NCBI GenBank assembly: GCA_009697105.1
Contig: SIAQ01000027.1
Span: forward strand, 1-46,228
From: Gemmataceae bacterium
GTDB lineage: Bacteria > Planctomycetota > Planctomycetia > Gemmatales > Gemmataceae
Length of the DNA stretch: 46,228 bases
Reading direction: 5' to 3'
The notes under the pieces are model-generated. The model saw nothing but the letters and a program-made list of their open reading frames with translations. It did not search any database and had not been told where the DNA came from. Shown here piece by piece: positions 17,014 through 24,401 of this stretch; positions within the stretch are counted from its first letter, which is position 1, and each line of letters starts with the position of its first letter. The position numbers and the translations under genes are program-made.

Positions 17014-17868
17014 ATGAGCAGAGCAACGATTTGGGTTACGGTTGGGATATTGTTGGTGACATTGACCGGATGTCGGCAGACGAGTGGTTGGCGTTGCCAT
17101 GGGAACAACGCGACACAGGCGAAGCCGATGTTCGTGCCCCCGCCGCCACCTACGGCGATCCAGACAGTGCCGGTGCAACCGATTCCGCTGGGCGGGTTCC
17201 CAGTGGTCCCGCCGCCACCTTCGCCCGGGGCGCGCATTGATCCGCTCGCGCCGCCGTTGATTACGAAGTCACCGCCGCCTGTCGAGACGCCCTGGCAGCC
17301 CGCCGAACGCGCCGATCCGGCACCACCGATCGTGCAACCGCGGGTTCAACTTTACGCACCAGAGGTTCTTGAAAAGCCCGCCGACGCGAAAAGCGATCCG
17401 TTGAAACAGCCGAACGCAAACGTTCCCACGAATTTCACTGCCGTGCAAAAGGGCGTCCGCGCGGGTACTCGGCCATCACTCGACGAACTCGATTGGCTGC
17501 GCGACAACGCCGCCGCGAGCGTCATCCATATCCGCCTGCCGGGCGAGGACGATACTGCCGACCGTAAGCAGATCGAATCGCGTGGCATGCGGTACATCGC
17601 ATTCGAGGTCTCGCCGCAAACGGTGACGAAACAACAAATCGACGCCTTCATCGCACTGGTGCGCGATCACGCTCGGCTCGGCATGTTCGTCTACGATCGC
17701 GACGGTTCGCTGGCCGGTCCGATGTGGTACGCCTATTTCCGCCGCGGCGATTTCGACAGCGCCGACGCCGCCTTGCTCCGCGCCTATCCGCTCGGCCTGC
17801 AAACCGAACGAGCGGGGCAGCATCGCGACATGTGGCAGGCGGTGCAGTCCGTAGTCAGTGGTCAGTAG
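17014..17868 (+). CDS. Lipoprotein with a catalytically dead dual-specificity-phosphatase-like domain
   Basis: 284 residues. The lipoprotein signal ends LLVTLTGC (lipid-modified C20), followed by a long proline-rich linker (40-115). Residues 143-260 resemble the DUF442/DSP-type tyrosine-phosphatase fold: VQKGVRAGTRPSLDELDWLR, SVIHIRLPGEDDTADRKQIE, RYIAFEVSPQTVTKQQIDAF. Where the catalytic C-x5-R loop should stand, the sequence reads FVYDRDGSLAG (225-235). It has a tyrosine-aspartate in place of the His-Cys and no usable nucleophile. It is therefore probably a binding or scaffold domain at the envelope. The ATG at 17014 has a good Shine-Dalgarno (GGAGG). The last codons (SVVSGQ-stop) are read out of a dispersed repeat word. 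Confidence 0.75.
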   Translation: MSRATIWVTVGILLVTLTGCRQTSGWRCHGNNATQAKPMFVPPPPPTAIQTVPVQPIPLGGFPVVPPPPSPGARIDPLAPPLITKSPPPVETPWQPAERADPAPPIVQPRVQLYAPEVLEKPADAKSDPLKQPNANVPTNFTAVQKGVRAGTRPSLDELDWLRDNAAASVIHIRLPGEDDTADRKQIESRGMRYIAFEVSPQTVTKQQIDAFIALVRDHARLGMFVYDRDGSLAGPMWYAYFRRGDFDSADAALLRAYPLGLQTERAGQHRDMWQAVQSVVSGQ

Positions 17869-18162
17869 TCCGTGGTGATACATCGCACAAATGGAAATGT
17901 CGTGTTTTCGGACGAATCGAACCTTTTCCGAGCCGCGGCCGACAGAATCCCGTGCGCTCGTTGTCGGCCGCTCCCTGACGGTCGCAGCTCGGAAAGGCGA
18001 CAATCCCACCCGTCGACGGTACAAGATGCACGAGAGCGATTCGACGGCGTTTCGAATCGCTTTTTCTTTGCGCGGGCTTGACGCGCTCGTTCGGATTCCT
18101 GAATCCTGACTCAGGACCTGATACGCTGCATTCCCTCTTTGCTACGGACCACGGACTAAGGC
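17847..18162. repeat. Outer inverted repeat (family H) enclosing a family A palindrome
   Basis: GTCCGTAGTCAGTGGTCAGT (about 17848 on) and GCTACGGACCACGGACTAAG (18141-18160) form a long-range inverted pair. Nested inside is the family A hairpin 17926-17994. Confidence 0.7.
17926..17994. repeat. Intergenic palindrome, family A, with a shortened left arm
   Basis: TTCCGAGCCGCGGCCGACA (17926-17944) pairs with parts of 17962-17994 (TGTCGGCCGCTCCCTGACGG...CGGAA). The left arm lacks the ACCGTAAGGG segment seen at 8261-8292, so the copy is internally deleted. Confidence 0.8.
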
Positions 18163-18164
18163 AA

Positions 18165-19322
18165 ATGACTACTCCAAAGAAAAAGACGAAGGCATCCCTT
18201 GGCACAACGAATCCGTTAGTGCCGCCGATTTATCAGTCGTCGGTTTATACGATTCCCGATCTTGATGCGCTCGACGCCATCATGAACGATGGCGAGCCGG
18301 GCTACATCTATGCTCGCGATGCACACCCGAACGCTCGTCGGCTCGCGCAGATGCTGGCGAAGGAATCGGCCTCGGCCTGGGGCGTCGTCACCGGGTCGGG
18401 CATGGCGGCGATCAGTGCTATCGTTCTTGCCACCGTCTCGCAGGGGCAACGCATCCTCGCGGGCAACCGCTTGTATGGCCGAACCGTGCAACTCTTTTCG
18501 CAGGAGCTGCCGCGGTTCGGCGTCAACACCGACTATGTCGATGCCAACGATCTCGATGCCGTCGAGAAGGCGCTCAAGAAAAGTCCCCGGCTCCTCTTTG
18601 TCGAGACGGTCTCGAATCCGCTATTGCGCGTCGTCGATGTCAAAGCACTGGCAGACTTGGCCCACAATCATGGCGCGTTGCTTGTCGTCGATAACACGTT
18701 CGCAACGCCTGTGCTGACGAAGCCAACGAAACTCGGTGCCGACTTCGTCATGGAAAGTTTGACGAAAATGATTGCGGGCCACAGCGATGTGACGCTCGGC
18801 TTCGTTGGCGGGATGGACGACGACATGCTGCCCGCCGTCAACGCCGCTAGCAGCATCTGGGGCCTGGCGTCGAATCCATTCGATTGTTGGCTGGCGGAGC
18901 GCGGCCTGGCGACGATGGACCTACGCACTCGTGCCGCCTGCGCGAACGCCGGCACGCTCGCCGATTGGTTGGCGGAGCAATCGGGCGTCGCCGGGGTCTG
19001 GTATCCGGGCCGCGAGGATCATCCCGATCATGCCTTGGCGAAACGCGTGCTCAAAGGCGGGTTCGGGCATATGGTCTGCTTTGAACTCGACGGCGGGCGC
19101 GACGCTGTCAATCGCTTCCTGCACGCGGCTCCGGGCATTCCGTTTAGCCCATCGCTTGGCCATTTTGCGACGACGCTCAGCCATCCCGCGACGACATCGC
19201 ACCGCTACGTCAGCCCAGCCGAGCGCAAACGCCAGGGCATCACGGACGGCCTGATCCGCCTGTCCGTGGGCATCGAATCGTTGGAGGCGATCCAGGAGGA
19301 GATGGCGAAGGGGCTGGAATAG
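18165..19322 (+). CDS. Cys/Met-metabolism PLP-dependent enzyme
   Basis: A fold-type I PLP enzyme of the trans-sulfuration family (cystathionine gamma-synthase/lyase, homocysteine sulfhydrylase or methionine gamma-lyase), 385 residues from the ATG at 18165. Visible are NPLVPPIYQSSVY, GYIYARDAHPNARRLAQMLA, the ring-stacking loop TGSGMAAISAIVL, NRLYGRTVQLF (Y104), VVDNTFATP (D176, binds the PLP pyridine nitrogen) and SLTKMIAGHSD, with K201 forming the Schiff base. The C-terminus has SLGHFATTLSHPATTSH. The usual YSRxxNPT segment is YARDAHPN, so which sulfur reaction it carries out is uncertain. The start at 18078 would translate repeat sequence and is rejected. Confidence 0.9.
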   Translation: MTTPKKKTKASLGTTNPLVPPIYQSSVYTIPDLDALDAIMNDGEPGYIYARDAHPNARRLAQMLAKESASAWGVVTGSGMAAISAIVLATVSQGQRILAGNRLYGRTVQLFSQELPRFGVNTDYVDANDLDAVEKALKKSPRLLFVETVSNPLLRVVDVKALADLAHNHGALLVVDNTFATPVLTKPTKLGADFVMESLTKMIAGHSDVTLGFVGGMDDDMLPAVNAASSIWGLASNPFDCWLAERGLATMDLRTRAACANAGTLADWLAEQSGVAGVWYPGREDHPDHALAKRVLKGGFGHMVCFELDGGRDAVNRFLHAAPGIPFSPSLGHFATTLSHPATTSHRYVSPAERKRQGITDGLIRLSVGIESLEAIQEEMAKGLE

Positions 19323-19420
19323 TTTAGCCGTTCGCCTTTGGCGAGCGCGGAATGAGCGTGCTGCGATTCATGTGGATACAGCGTGGCAGCGCTCGCCACG
19401 CCAAAGGCGAGCGGTTAAAC
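19322..19420. repeat. Intergenic palindrome, family D
   Basis: Arms 19322-19348 (GTTTAGCCGTTCGCCTTTGG...) and 19389-19420 (...CAAAGGCGAGCGGTTAAAC) pair around a ~40-nt centre. It begins on the last base of the preceding stop codon. It is related to 6808-6880. Confidence 0.85.
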
Positions 19421-19447
19421 AATCAGGTCACGACCGTTTCATCCCGA

Positions 19448-19453
19448 TATAAT
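19448..19453 (+). promoter_or_regulatory. Candidate -10 box of the hisG promoter
   Basis: A perfect TATAAT lies 57 nt before the hisG start, outside the palindrome. The hexamer 17 bp upstream (AGGTCA) is a poor -35, so this is a suggestion only. Confidence 0.35.
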
Positions 19454-19509
19454 AGTGCTCCCAGGAAAACAACATCACCCCCAACAGGACATCAATCCAA
19501 CCACCGACC

Positions 19510-20400
19510 ATGACACAACAACTTCGACTTGGCATCCCCGCGGGCAGCTTGCAAGAAGCGACTGCGGAACTCTTTCGCAACGCCGGCTTCAAGATCACGT
19601 TCGCGAACCGAAGCTACTATCCCACCATTGACGATCCCGAAATCCACTGCACGCTAATCCGCGCGCAAGAGATGCCGCGTTACGTCGAAGCCGGTTCGCT
19701 CGATTGCGGGCTGACCGGGCATGACTGGGTGCTCGAGAATGAAGCCGAGGTGACCGAACTCGCCGAACTCGTGTTCTCCAAGGTCAGTCGAGGACCGGTA
19801 CGCTGGGTACTGGCTGTGCCCAATGATTCGCCGATCATGATGGTGACCGATCTCAACGGCAAGCGGATCGCGACGGAGTTGGTCGGCGTGACGAAGCGTT
19901 ACTTGAAGGAGCATGGCGTCAGCGCTCAGGTCGAGTTCAGCTGGGGCGCGACGGAAGTCAAGCCGCCGCGGTTCGCCGATGCAATCGTCGATGTCACGGA
20001 GACGGGCAGCTCGCTGAAGGCCAACAATTTGCGTATCGTCGCCGAGTTGATGCAGAGCACAACGCGCTTCATCGCCAACGAGAAGGCTTATGCGGATCCG
20101 TGGAAAAAGCAGAAGATGGACGACATCCTCCTAATGCTTCGCGGCGCCTTGGCCGCCGAGGGGATGGTTGGCCTGAAGTTCAATACGCTCGCCACGAACA
20201 AGGACCGAGTGCTGGCGTTTTTGAAGAAGCACCCGCGCACGGCTCTGAACAGCCCGACGCTCTCGCCGCTTGCCGACACGGCTTGGCTGGCGATGGAGAT
20301 CGTCATCGACGAGGACATCGTGCGTCACATCATGCCGCAGCTTTACGCCGTTGGCGCGCGTGGGATCGTGGAGTATCCGATTAGCAAGATCATCTTGTGA
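19510..20400 (+). CDS. hisG: ATP phosphoribosyltransferase, long form
   Basis: HisG catalyses the first, feedback-regulated step of histidine synthesis, joining ATP and PRPP. At 296 residues it is the long, hexameric form with its own C-terminal ACT-like regulatory domain (about 215-296: [20 protein letters not shown]...[37 protein letters not shown]). That domain means no HisZ partner is needed. Catalytic-domain marks are [17 protein letters not shown]-equivalent [25 protein letters not shown] and the PRPP loop [16 protein letters not shown]. No other his gene is present. The ATG at 19510 has no clear Shine-Dalgarno. Confidence 0.96.
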   Translation: MTQQLRLGIPAGSLQEATAELFRNAGFKITFANRSYYPTIDDPEIHCTLIRAQEMPRYVEAGSLDCGLTGHDWVLENEAEVTELAELVFSKVSRGPVRWVLAVPNDSPIMMVTDLNGKRIATELVGVTKRYLKEHGVSAQVEFSWGATEVKPPRFADAIVDVTETGSSLKANNLRIVAELMQSTTRFIANEKAYADPWKKQKMDDILLMLRGALAAEGMVGLKFNTLATNKDRVLAFLKKHPRTALNSPTLSPLADTAWLAMEIVIDEDIVRHIMPQLYAVGARGIVEYPISKIIL

Positions 20401-20660
20401 TTGCTTGTCCTCGAATTGGATCGCTACGCGGTTGCGTGTTGATCGCTTTCATCCGCAAATAATGACAACTACGAATCGTGATGTCATAGTGGACGCCGTA
20501 AAGCGAATTTGTTTTGGCAGCACGCTTATTCTACCTCATCGATAGCAATGTCCAGCGTTTCAGTTCGTCAATCGACATGCCCTTGCTTGCCCTCGTCGTG
20601 GCACCTATAAATACTAACGGAACCTTTTTCGCCAACGCAACAAAAGCGACGGACCTTCGT

Positions 20661-21260
20661 ATGAAAGCCTGGTTTCGCAATATCATCGTGGCCATTCGGA
20701 CCGTGGCCCAGGGGTTGTGGATTACCCTTTGGTACTTCTTGCAGACGTACAAACGCAAGGCGTTCACGCAGCATTTCGAGTATCCCGAACTGCCCGTGCC
20801 GGTGAAGCCGCGCTATCGCGGGTTCCATCGCTTCGATTTGACGACGTGCATTGGCTGCGACAAATGCGCGAAGGCCTGTCCGGTCGATTGCATCTACATC
20901 GACAAGGTCAAGAATCCCGTGGGCAAGGGGTTCCGCGTCAATGGCTTCACCATTGATTACACAAAATGCATGTTCTGTGCGTTGTGCGTAGATCCCTGCC
21001 CCGTCGACTGCATCTTTATGGGTTCGACGCACGATCAAAGCTGTTACACACGCGATGGTTGCATGGTCGATTTCGCCAAGCTGCCTGTTGAAATCGCCTG
21101 GGGACAAGCGACGCTGAACCCGACGGCGATCGCGGCCTCCAAGCTCGTGGCGGAGCCGGTATGGACGAAACCGCCCGACCCACCACCACCGCCAAAGCCC
21201 GCGCCTCCCGCAGCGGCACCGACACCGCCGGCAACGACCGCGCCGGCAGCAGCCATCTGA
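20661..21260 (+). CDS. nuoI: NADH-quinone oxidoreductase subunit I
   Basis: NuoI is the peripheral-arm subunit of complex I that holds clusters N6a and N6b, passing electrons towards NuoB. The ATG at 20661 gives 199 residues. It has an amphipathic N-terminal helix and the two ferredoxin motifs [15 protein letters not shown] (C63, C66, C69, C73) and [15 protein letters not shown] (C103, C106, C109, C113). It ends in a Pro/Ala tail (about 175-199) that is not part of the core family. The extended frame from 20514 adds an unconserved leader. It stands first in this nuo cluster, ahead of nuoA, where the usual order puts it well after nuoG/H. Confidence 0.95.
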   Translation: MKAWFRNIIVAIRTVAQGLWITLWYFLQTYKRKAFTQHFEYPELPVPVKPRYRGFHRFDLTTCIGCDKCAKACPVDCIYIDKVKNPVGKGFRVNGFTIDYTKCMFCALCVDPCPVDCIFMGSTHDQSCYTRDGCMVDFAKLPVEIAWGQATLNPTAIAASKLVAEPVWTKPPDPPPPPKPAPPAAAPTPPATTAPAAAI

Positions 21261-21339
21261 ATTCCACTGGTTTGTCGACTAGCGGTCGCATGATGTCTTG
21301 CGAGCGCCAAACGACAAGCGGATAACAAATAGGATTCCC

Positions 21340-21777
21340 ATGAACGCCATCAAGGACCGAAAGCCGAAACGACAGCTCTATTCTGTCGCCGAGGCGAACG
21401 CGATGCTGCCGCTGTTGCGTTCCATCTTGCGCGACGTGACCGCGCTTGCCAACGAATTGCGCGATCGCTACGAACGCTTATCACGCTTGCAAAGCACGAA
21501 AGGTCTCGACCGCGCCCACGAGGAAGAAGTGCAGCAGCTGGCCGAGGAGTTTGAACGCGGTCAAGAAAAAATGCACGAGTTTGAACACGAGCTGCAAAAG
21601 CTCGGCGTCGAACTCAAAGACCACTTCAGCGGCCTGATCGACTTCCGCCACATGCACGATGACCGCGAGGTCTATCTCTGCTGGCGTATGGGCGAAACAG
21701 AAGTTACGCATTGGCATGAGCTCGACTCCGGTTTTTCAAGACGCAAAAAACTCCAACTCGCTGCCACGAACGGATAA
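21340..21777 (+). CDS. DUF2203 family protein
   Basis: A 145-residue soluble protein. It opens RQLYSVAEANAMLPLLRSIL, the typical start of DUF2203 proteins. A charged coiled-coil follows (about 30-95, NELRDRYERLSRLQ...EEVQQLAEEFERGQEKMHEFEHELQ). The conserved end is GLIDFRHMHDDREVYLCWRMGETEVTHWHELDSGF. The function is unknown. It lies between nuoI and nuoA, 6 nt ahead of nuoA, so it is co-translated with complex I genes; an assembly or accessory role is only an inference. The ATG at 21340 is chosen over a TTG at 21298 that reads from a decayed repeat. Confidence 0.85.
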   Translation: MNAIKDRKPKRQLYSVAEANAMLPLLRSILRDVTALANELRDRYERLSRLQSTKGLDRAHEEEVQQLAEEFERGQEKMHEFEHELQKLGVELKDHFSGLIDFRHMHDDREVYLCWRMGETEVTHWHELDSGFSRRKKLQLAATNG

Positions 21778-21783
21778 CACCGC

Positions 21784-22422
21784 ATGCAACCTCTATTCGC
21801 CAATACGTTGTTTCCCGCGCCGAGTGATCCGGTGTCGGCGATGGTGTTTTTTATCGTCGTCTTTGCCGCGGTCGGCGTGGTCTTTCTGTTCATCCATCTC
21901 GTGATGGGCAGCGTCATCCGCCCTAACGTGCCCGACCCCGAAAAGCTCACGATCTACGAGTGCGGTGAACCGACCGTCGGCAGTGCGTGGGTACAATTTG
22001 ACTTGCGTTACTATGTCGTCGCGCTGTTGTTCGTCATTTTCGACGTTGAAGTCGCGTTCTTCTTTCCCTGGGCGACGGTGTTCGGCAAGGCGAATCAGCT
22101 GGCGAATCCTGCGTTGGATGATGCGGCTCGGCAAGCAATCTCCAAGCAGCTCGTGCCGTCCGAGCTAAGCTCCGAAACCAAACGCCGTCTTGGATTAACC
22201 AAGGCGGTAACAGGTGAAGACGATCGCGTAGTAAACATTAGCGCCGCCGAGGCTTCGACGTGGGCGAAAATCGCTTTCTTCGACATCGCCATCTTCTTCA
22301 GCGTGCTGATGGTCGGCTTCGCCTACGTCTGGCGGCGCGGCGATATCGATTGGGTCCGCGCGTTTGCACTGCACAAAGAGCCGGCGCTCGATCCGGAAAA
22401 GCCGCTCGAACAGCACAAATAA
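21784..22422 (+). CDS. nuoA: NADH-quinone oxidoreductase subunit A, with a 60-residue insertion
   Basis: NuoA is a three-helix membrane subunit of complex I next to the quinone site. Family marks are TM1 (18-42), KLTIYECGEPTVGSAWVQFDLRYYVVALLFVIFDVE (55-89, with the conserved ECG and FDVE) and FFPWATVF. Normally TM3 follows after a short loop. Here about 60 polar residues (101-160, KANQLANPALDD...GEDDRVVNISAAEAS) come first, then TM3 (161-183) and a 28-residue tail. The total of 212 compares with about 120-150 in typical NuoA. The frame is intact, so this looks like a real lineage-specific insertion. Confidence 0.93.
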   Translation: MQPLFANTLFPAPSDPVSAMVFFIVVFAAVGVVFLFIHLVMGSVIRPNVPDPEKLTIYECGEPTVGSAWVQFDLRYYVVALLFVIFDVEVAFFFPWATVFGKANQLANPALDDAARQAISKQLVPSELSSETKRRLGLTKAVTGEDDRVVNISAAEASTWAKIAFFDIAIFFSVLMVGFAYVWRRGDIDWVRAFALHKEPALDPEKPLEQHK

Positions 22423-22427
22423 CTATC

Positions 22428-22485
22428 TTCCGCTTGCGGCTTAGCGCTCAGATTGGCCCATGCGAGCGCTAAGCCGCAAGCGGAA
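22428..22485. repeat. Intergenic palindrome, family C, between nuoA and nuoB
   Basis: Arms (TTCCGCTTGCGGCTTAGCGC from 22428; GCGCTAAGCCGCAAGCGGAA to 22485) pair over at least 20 nt. It begins 6 nt after the nuoA stop, inside the operon. Confidence 0.9.
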
Positions 22486-22514
22486 ATACCTCGAAGTTAA
22501 TCAAGGAGCACCCC

Positions 22515-23147
22515 ATGGGTTGGCTCGAAGGCCGATTTGAAGAATATGTCGCCGTCGCAACGCTCGAACAGGGCATCGCCTGGGCGCGAGAATCGAGCAT
22601 GTGGCCGATGACGTTTGGCCTGGCGTGCTGCGCGATCGAGATGATGGCGGTCGGCGGTCCTCGTTACGACATCGACCGTTTCGGCGCCGGTGCGTTCCGA
22701 GCATCGCCTCGACAGGCCGACCTCATGATCGTCGCGGGAACCGTCAACTACAAGATGGCCTCGCGCGTCCGCCGGCTTTACAACCAGATGCCCGATCCGA
22801 AGTTCGTCATCGCGATGGGTGCCTGCACCTGCGGCGGCGGGCCATATTACAAGTACGGCTACAACGTCGTCAAAGGCGTCGACCTCGTCGTGCCTGTAGA
22901 CGTATATGTCCCCGGCTGCCCGCCGCGACCGGAAGCGCTGCTCGAAGGCCTGATGCGCATCCAGGACAAAGTTCGCGGCATGCGGTATCTGACGAAGGGC
23001 CAAAACATCGAAATCCCAATCCCCGCCCGCACCGGCTACGTCCAACTGCCGCCCGAATTTGAAGACGCCGACCCGACGAAGGCGCTGGAGAAGCAAATCG
23101 CGTGGGCGAAGCTGACCAAGGAAAAGGCGACGCCTACGAAGGCGTGA
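22515..23147 (+). CDS. nuoB: NADH-quinone oxidoreductase subunit B
   Basis: NuoB holds cluster N2, the last Fe-S cluster before quinone in complex I. In 210 residues the four-cysteine pattern is complete: [11 protein letters not shown] (C38, C39), [11 protein letters not shown] and [10 protein letters not shown]. The conserved [17 protein letters not shown] segment is also present. A strong Shine-Dalgarno (AAGGAG) lies 9 nt before the ATG. The C-terminal ~45 residues (after [10 protein letters not shown]) are longer than in E. coli and lysine-rich. It is followed, after 32 nt, by a DUF4160/DUF2442 pair rather than directly by nuoC. Confidence 0.97.
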   Translation: MGWLEGRFEEYVAVATLEQGIAWARESSMWPMTFGLACCAIEMMAVGGPRYDIDRFGAGAFRASPRQADLMIVAGTVNYKMASRVRRLYNQMPDPKFVIAMGACTCGGGPYYKYGYNVVKGVDLVVPVDVYVPGCPPRPEALLEGLMRIQDKVRGMRYLTKGQNIEIPIPARTGYVQLPPEFEDADPTKALEKQIAWAKLTKEKATPTKA

Positions 23148-23179
23148 AAATCGATTTGTGGGAGATTCGGGCCAATGCC

Positions 23180-23416
23180 ATGCCAACCGTGCTCCGACAT
23201 GGGCCATATGCCTTTGTGTTCTTCAGTTCCGATCAGAATGAGCCGCCGCACATACATGTAAAACGAGACGACGCGATTGCCAAATATTGGCTCGGTCCCG
23301 TGGCTCTTGCAAAAAACCGTGGGTTCAAGGAACCGGCCCTGAGACGGAATGTGCAGTTGGTTGAAAAACATGAGCAGGCGCTAATCGAGGCGTGGCATGA
23401 CTACTTTGACGCTTGA
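23180..23416 (+). CDS. DUF4160 protein, probable partner of DUF2442
   Basis: 78 residues starting MPTVLRHGPYAFVFFSSDQN, then EPPHIHVKRDDAIAKYWL, the hallmark of DUF4160. It ends with EHEQALIEAWHDYF-like sequence (LVEKHEQALIEAWHDYFDA). The ATG at 23180 is the family start; the frame runs open from inside nuoB. Its 3' end overlaps the DUF2442 start by 20 nt. DUF4160 and DUF2442 genes commonly occur as neighbours and are often treated as a predicted toxin-antitoxin-like pair. Which partner would be toxic is not known to me. Confidence 0.85.
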   Translation: MPTVLRHGPYAFVFFSSDQNEPPHIHVKRDDAIAKYWLGPVALAKNRGFKEPALRRNVQLVEKHEQALIEAWHDYFDA

Positions 23417-23756
23417 TACGGATCCCACTGCGATACAAGTCGCGTTGTCATCCGAGCGTTTTACAGTTGACCTGGCCGACGGGCGAAGTGTATCGATTCC
23501 GTTGGAGTGGTATCCTCGACTCATGAATGCGACGAGGGCCGAGCGAAACAATTGGCAACTCCTCGGCGACGGTTATGCCATCGAATGGCCAGACCTAGAT
23601 GAGCACATCGGAATCGAGTGCGTTCTCGCCGGTCATCGCAGCGGCGAAAGTATACGATCCTTGAATACTTGGTTGGCTACACGCGCTGAGCAACGGAAAA
23701 AGGTTAAGGCTCGTTCCAAAACGAAGCAATCAAAGAAGAAGGCAATAACGTCATGA
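23397..23756 (+). CDS. DUF2442 protein
   Basis: 119 residues. After a variable start come VDLADGRSVSIPLEWYPRL, ATRAERNNWQLLGDGYAIEW and DLDEHIGIECVLAG, the DUF2442 signature. A lysine-rich tail follows (QRKKVKARSKTKQSKKKA) that could bind nucleic acid. The start ATG lies within the end of DUF4160. The stop overlaps the nuoC start in an ATGA arrangement (23753-23756). Translation of nuoC is thus coupled to this gene, which has no known respiratory role. Confidence 0.87.
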   Translation: MTTLTLDTDPTAIQVALSSERFTVDLADGRSVSIPLEWYPRLMNATRAERNNWQLLGDGYAIEWPDLDEHIGIECVLAGHRSGESIRSLNTWLATRAEQRKKVKARSKTKQSKKKAITS

Positions 23757-24283
23757 CCGGAGCCGAAATTATCGCCACGCTCGAAGCCGAGTGTAGCACG
23801 AAAATCAAGAGCACGAAAGCCGACGCGATCGATCCGTTCGTGTTCGTTGAACCGGGTGATCTCGTCGCGGTCGCTACAGTGCTGCGCGATCATGCGAAGC
23901 TCAAGTTCGAGATGCTCAACTGCATTTCGGGCGTCGATTACCTAGAGCTTGATCCAAAGAAAATCGCGAAGGCCGGGTTCGAACCGCACGTCGAAGTCGT
24001 GTATCATTTTTCGAGCTTCACGCACAAACATCGCTTCGTGGTGAAGGTGTCGTTGCCTCGCTGGAAGGACAACAAGCCCGGCGAACTGCCCGAAGTCCCA
24101 ACGCTGTCGCCGTTGTTTCCCGCCGCCGATTGGCATGAGCGTGAGGCGTTCGATCTCGTCGGCGTGAACTTCGTCGGCCACCCGGACCTGTGCCGCATCC
24201 TGCTCGCCGACGACTGGGTCGGCCACCCGCTGCGTAAAGACTACGAGTTCCCGCTGGAGTATCACGGGATACGGGGGCGTTAA
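23753..24283 (+). CDS. nuoC: NADH-quinone oxidoreductase subunit C
   Basis: NuoC is the 30-kDa peripheral-arm subunit that contacts NuoB and NuoD. The 176 residues include LNCISGVDYLELD, HRFVVKVSLPR, PAADWHEREAFDLVGVNFVGHPDLCRILL and the C-terminal WVGHPLRKDYEFPLEY, all diagnostic. It is separate from nuoD, not fused as in E. coli. Its ATG sits inside the stop of the DUF2442 gene and no independent Shine-Dalgarno is obvious, which suggests translational coupling. Confidence 0.96.
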   Translation: MTGAEIIATLEAECSTKIKSTKADAIDPFVFVEPGDLVAVATVLRDHAKLKFEMLNCISGVDYLELDPKKIAKAGFEPHVEVVYHFSSFTHKHRFVVKVSLPRWKDNKPGELPEVPTLSPLFPAADWHEREAFDLVGVNFVGHPDLCRILLADDWVGHPLRKDYEFPLEYHGIRGR

Positions 24284-24399
24284 ATAGTGGCTAGTGGTTA
24301 GTGGCTAGTGGCTAGTTCATACGACGACCACGGACATTAATCGCTGGCCTCGACCGATTGTTATTTTCTAGCCACTAGCCACTAACCACTAGTCACTAT
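24284..24399. repeat. TAGTGGCTAG-type inverted repeat filling the nuoC-nuoD gap (family I)
   Basis: The left arm 24284-24315 is made of TAGTGGCTAGTGGTTAGTGG words and starts on the base after the nuoC stop. The right arm 24368-24399 (CTAGCCACTAGCCACTAACC...) ends 2 nt before the nuoD ATG. The arms pair over about 30 nt, so the hairpin would hold the nuoD ribosome-binding region. Confidence 0.9.
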
Positions 24400-24401
24400 C
24401 T

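Noticed and set aside
20401-20660. tRNA or small gene between hisG and nuoI
   Set aside because: No cloverleaf with acceptor and T-arm consensus is visible. The open frame from 20514 lacks a ribosome-binding site and conservation ahead of nuoI.
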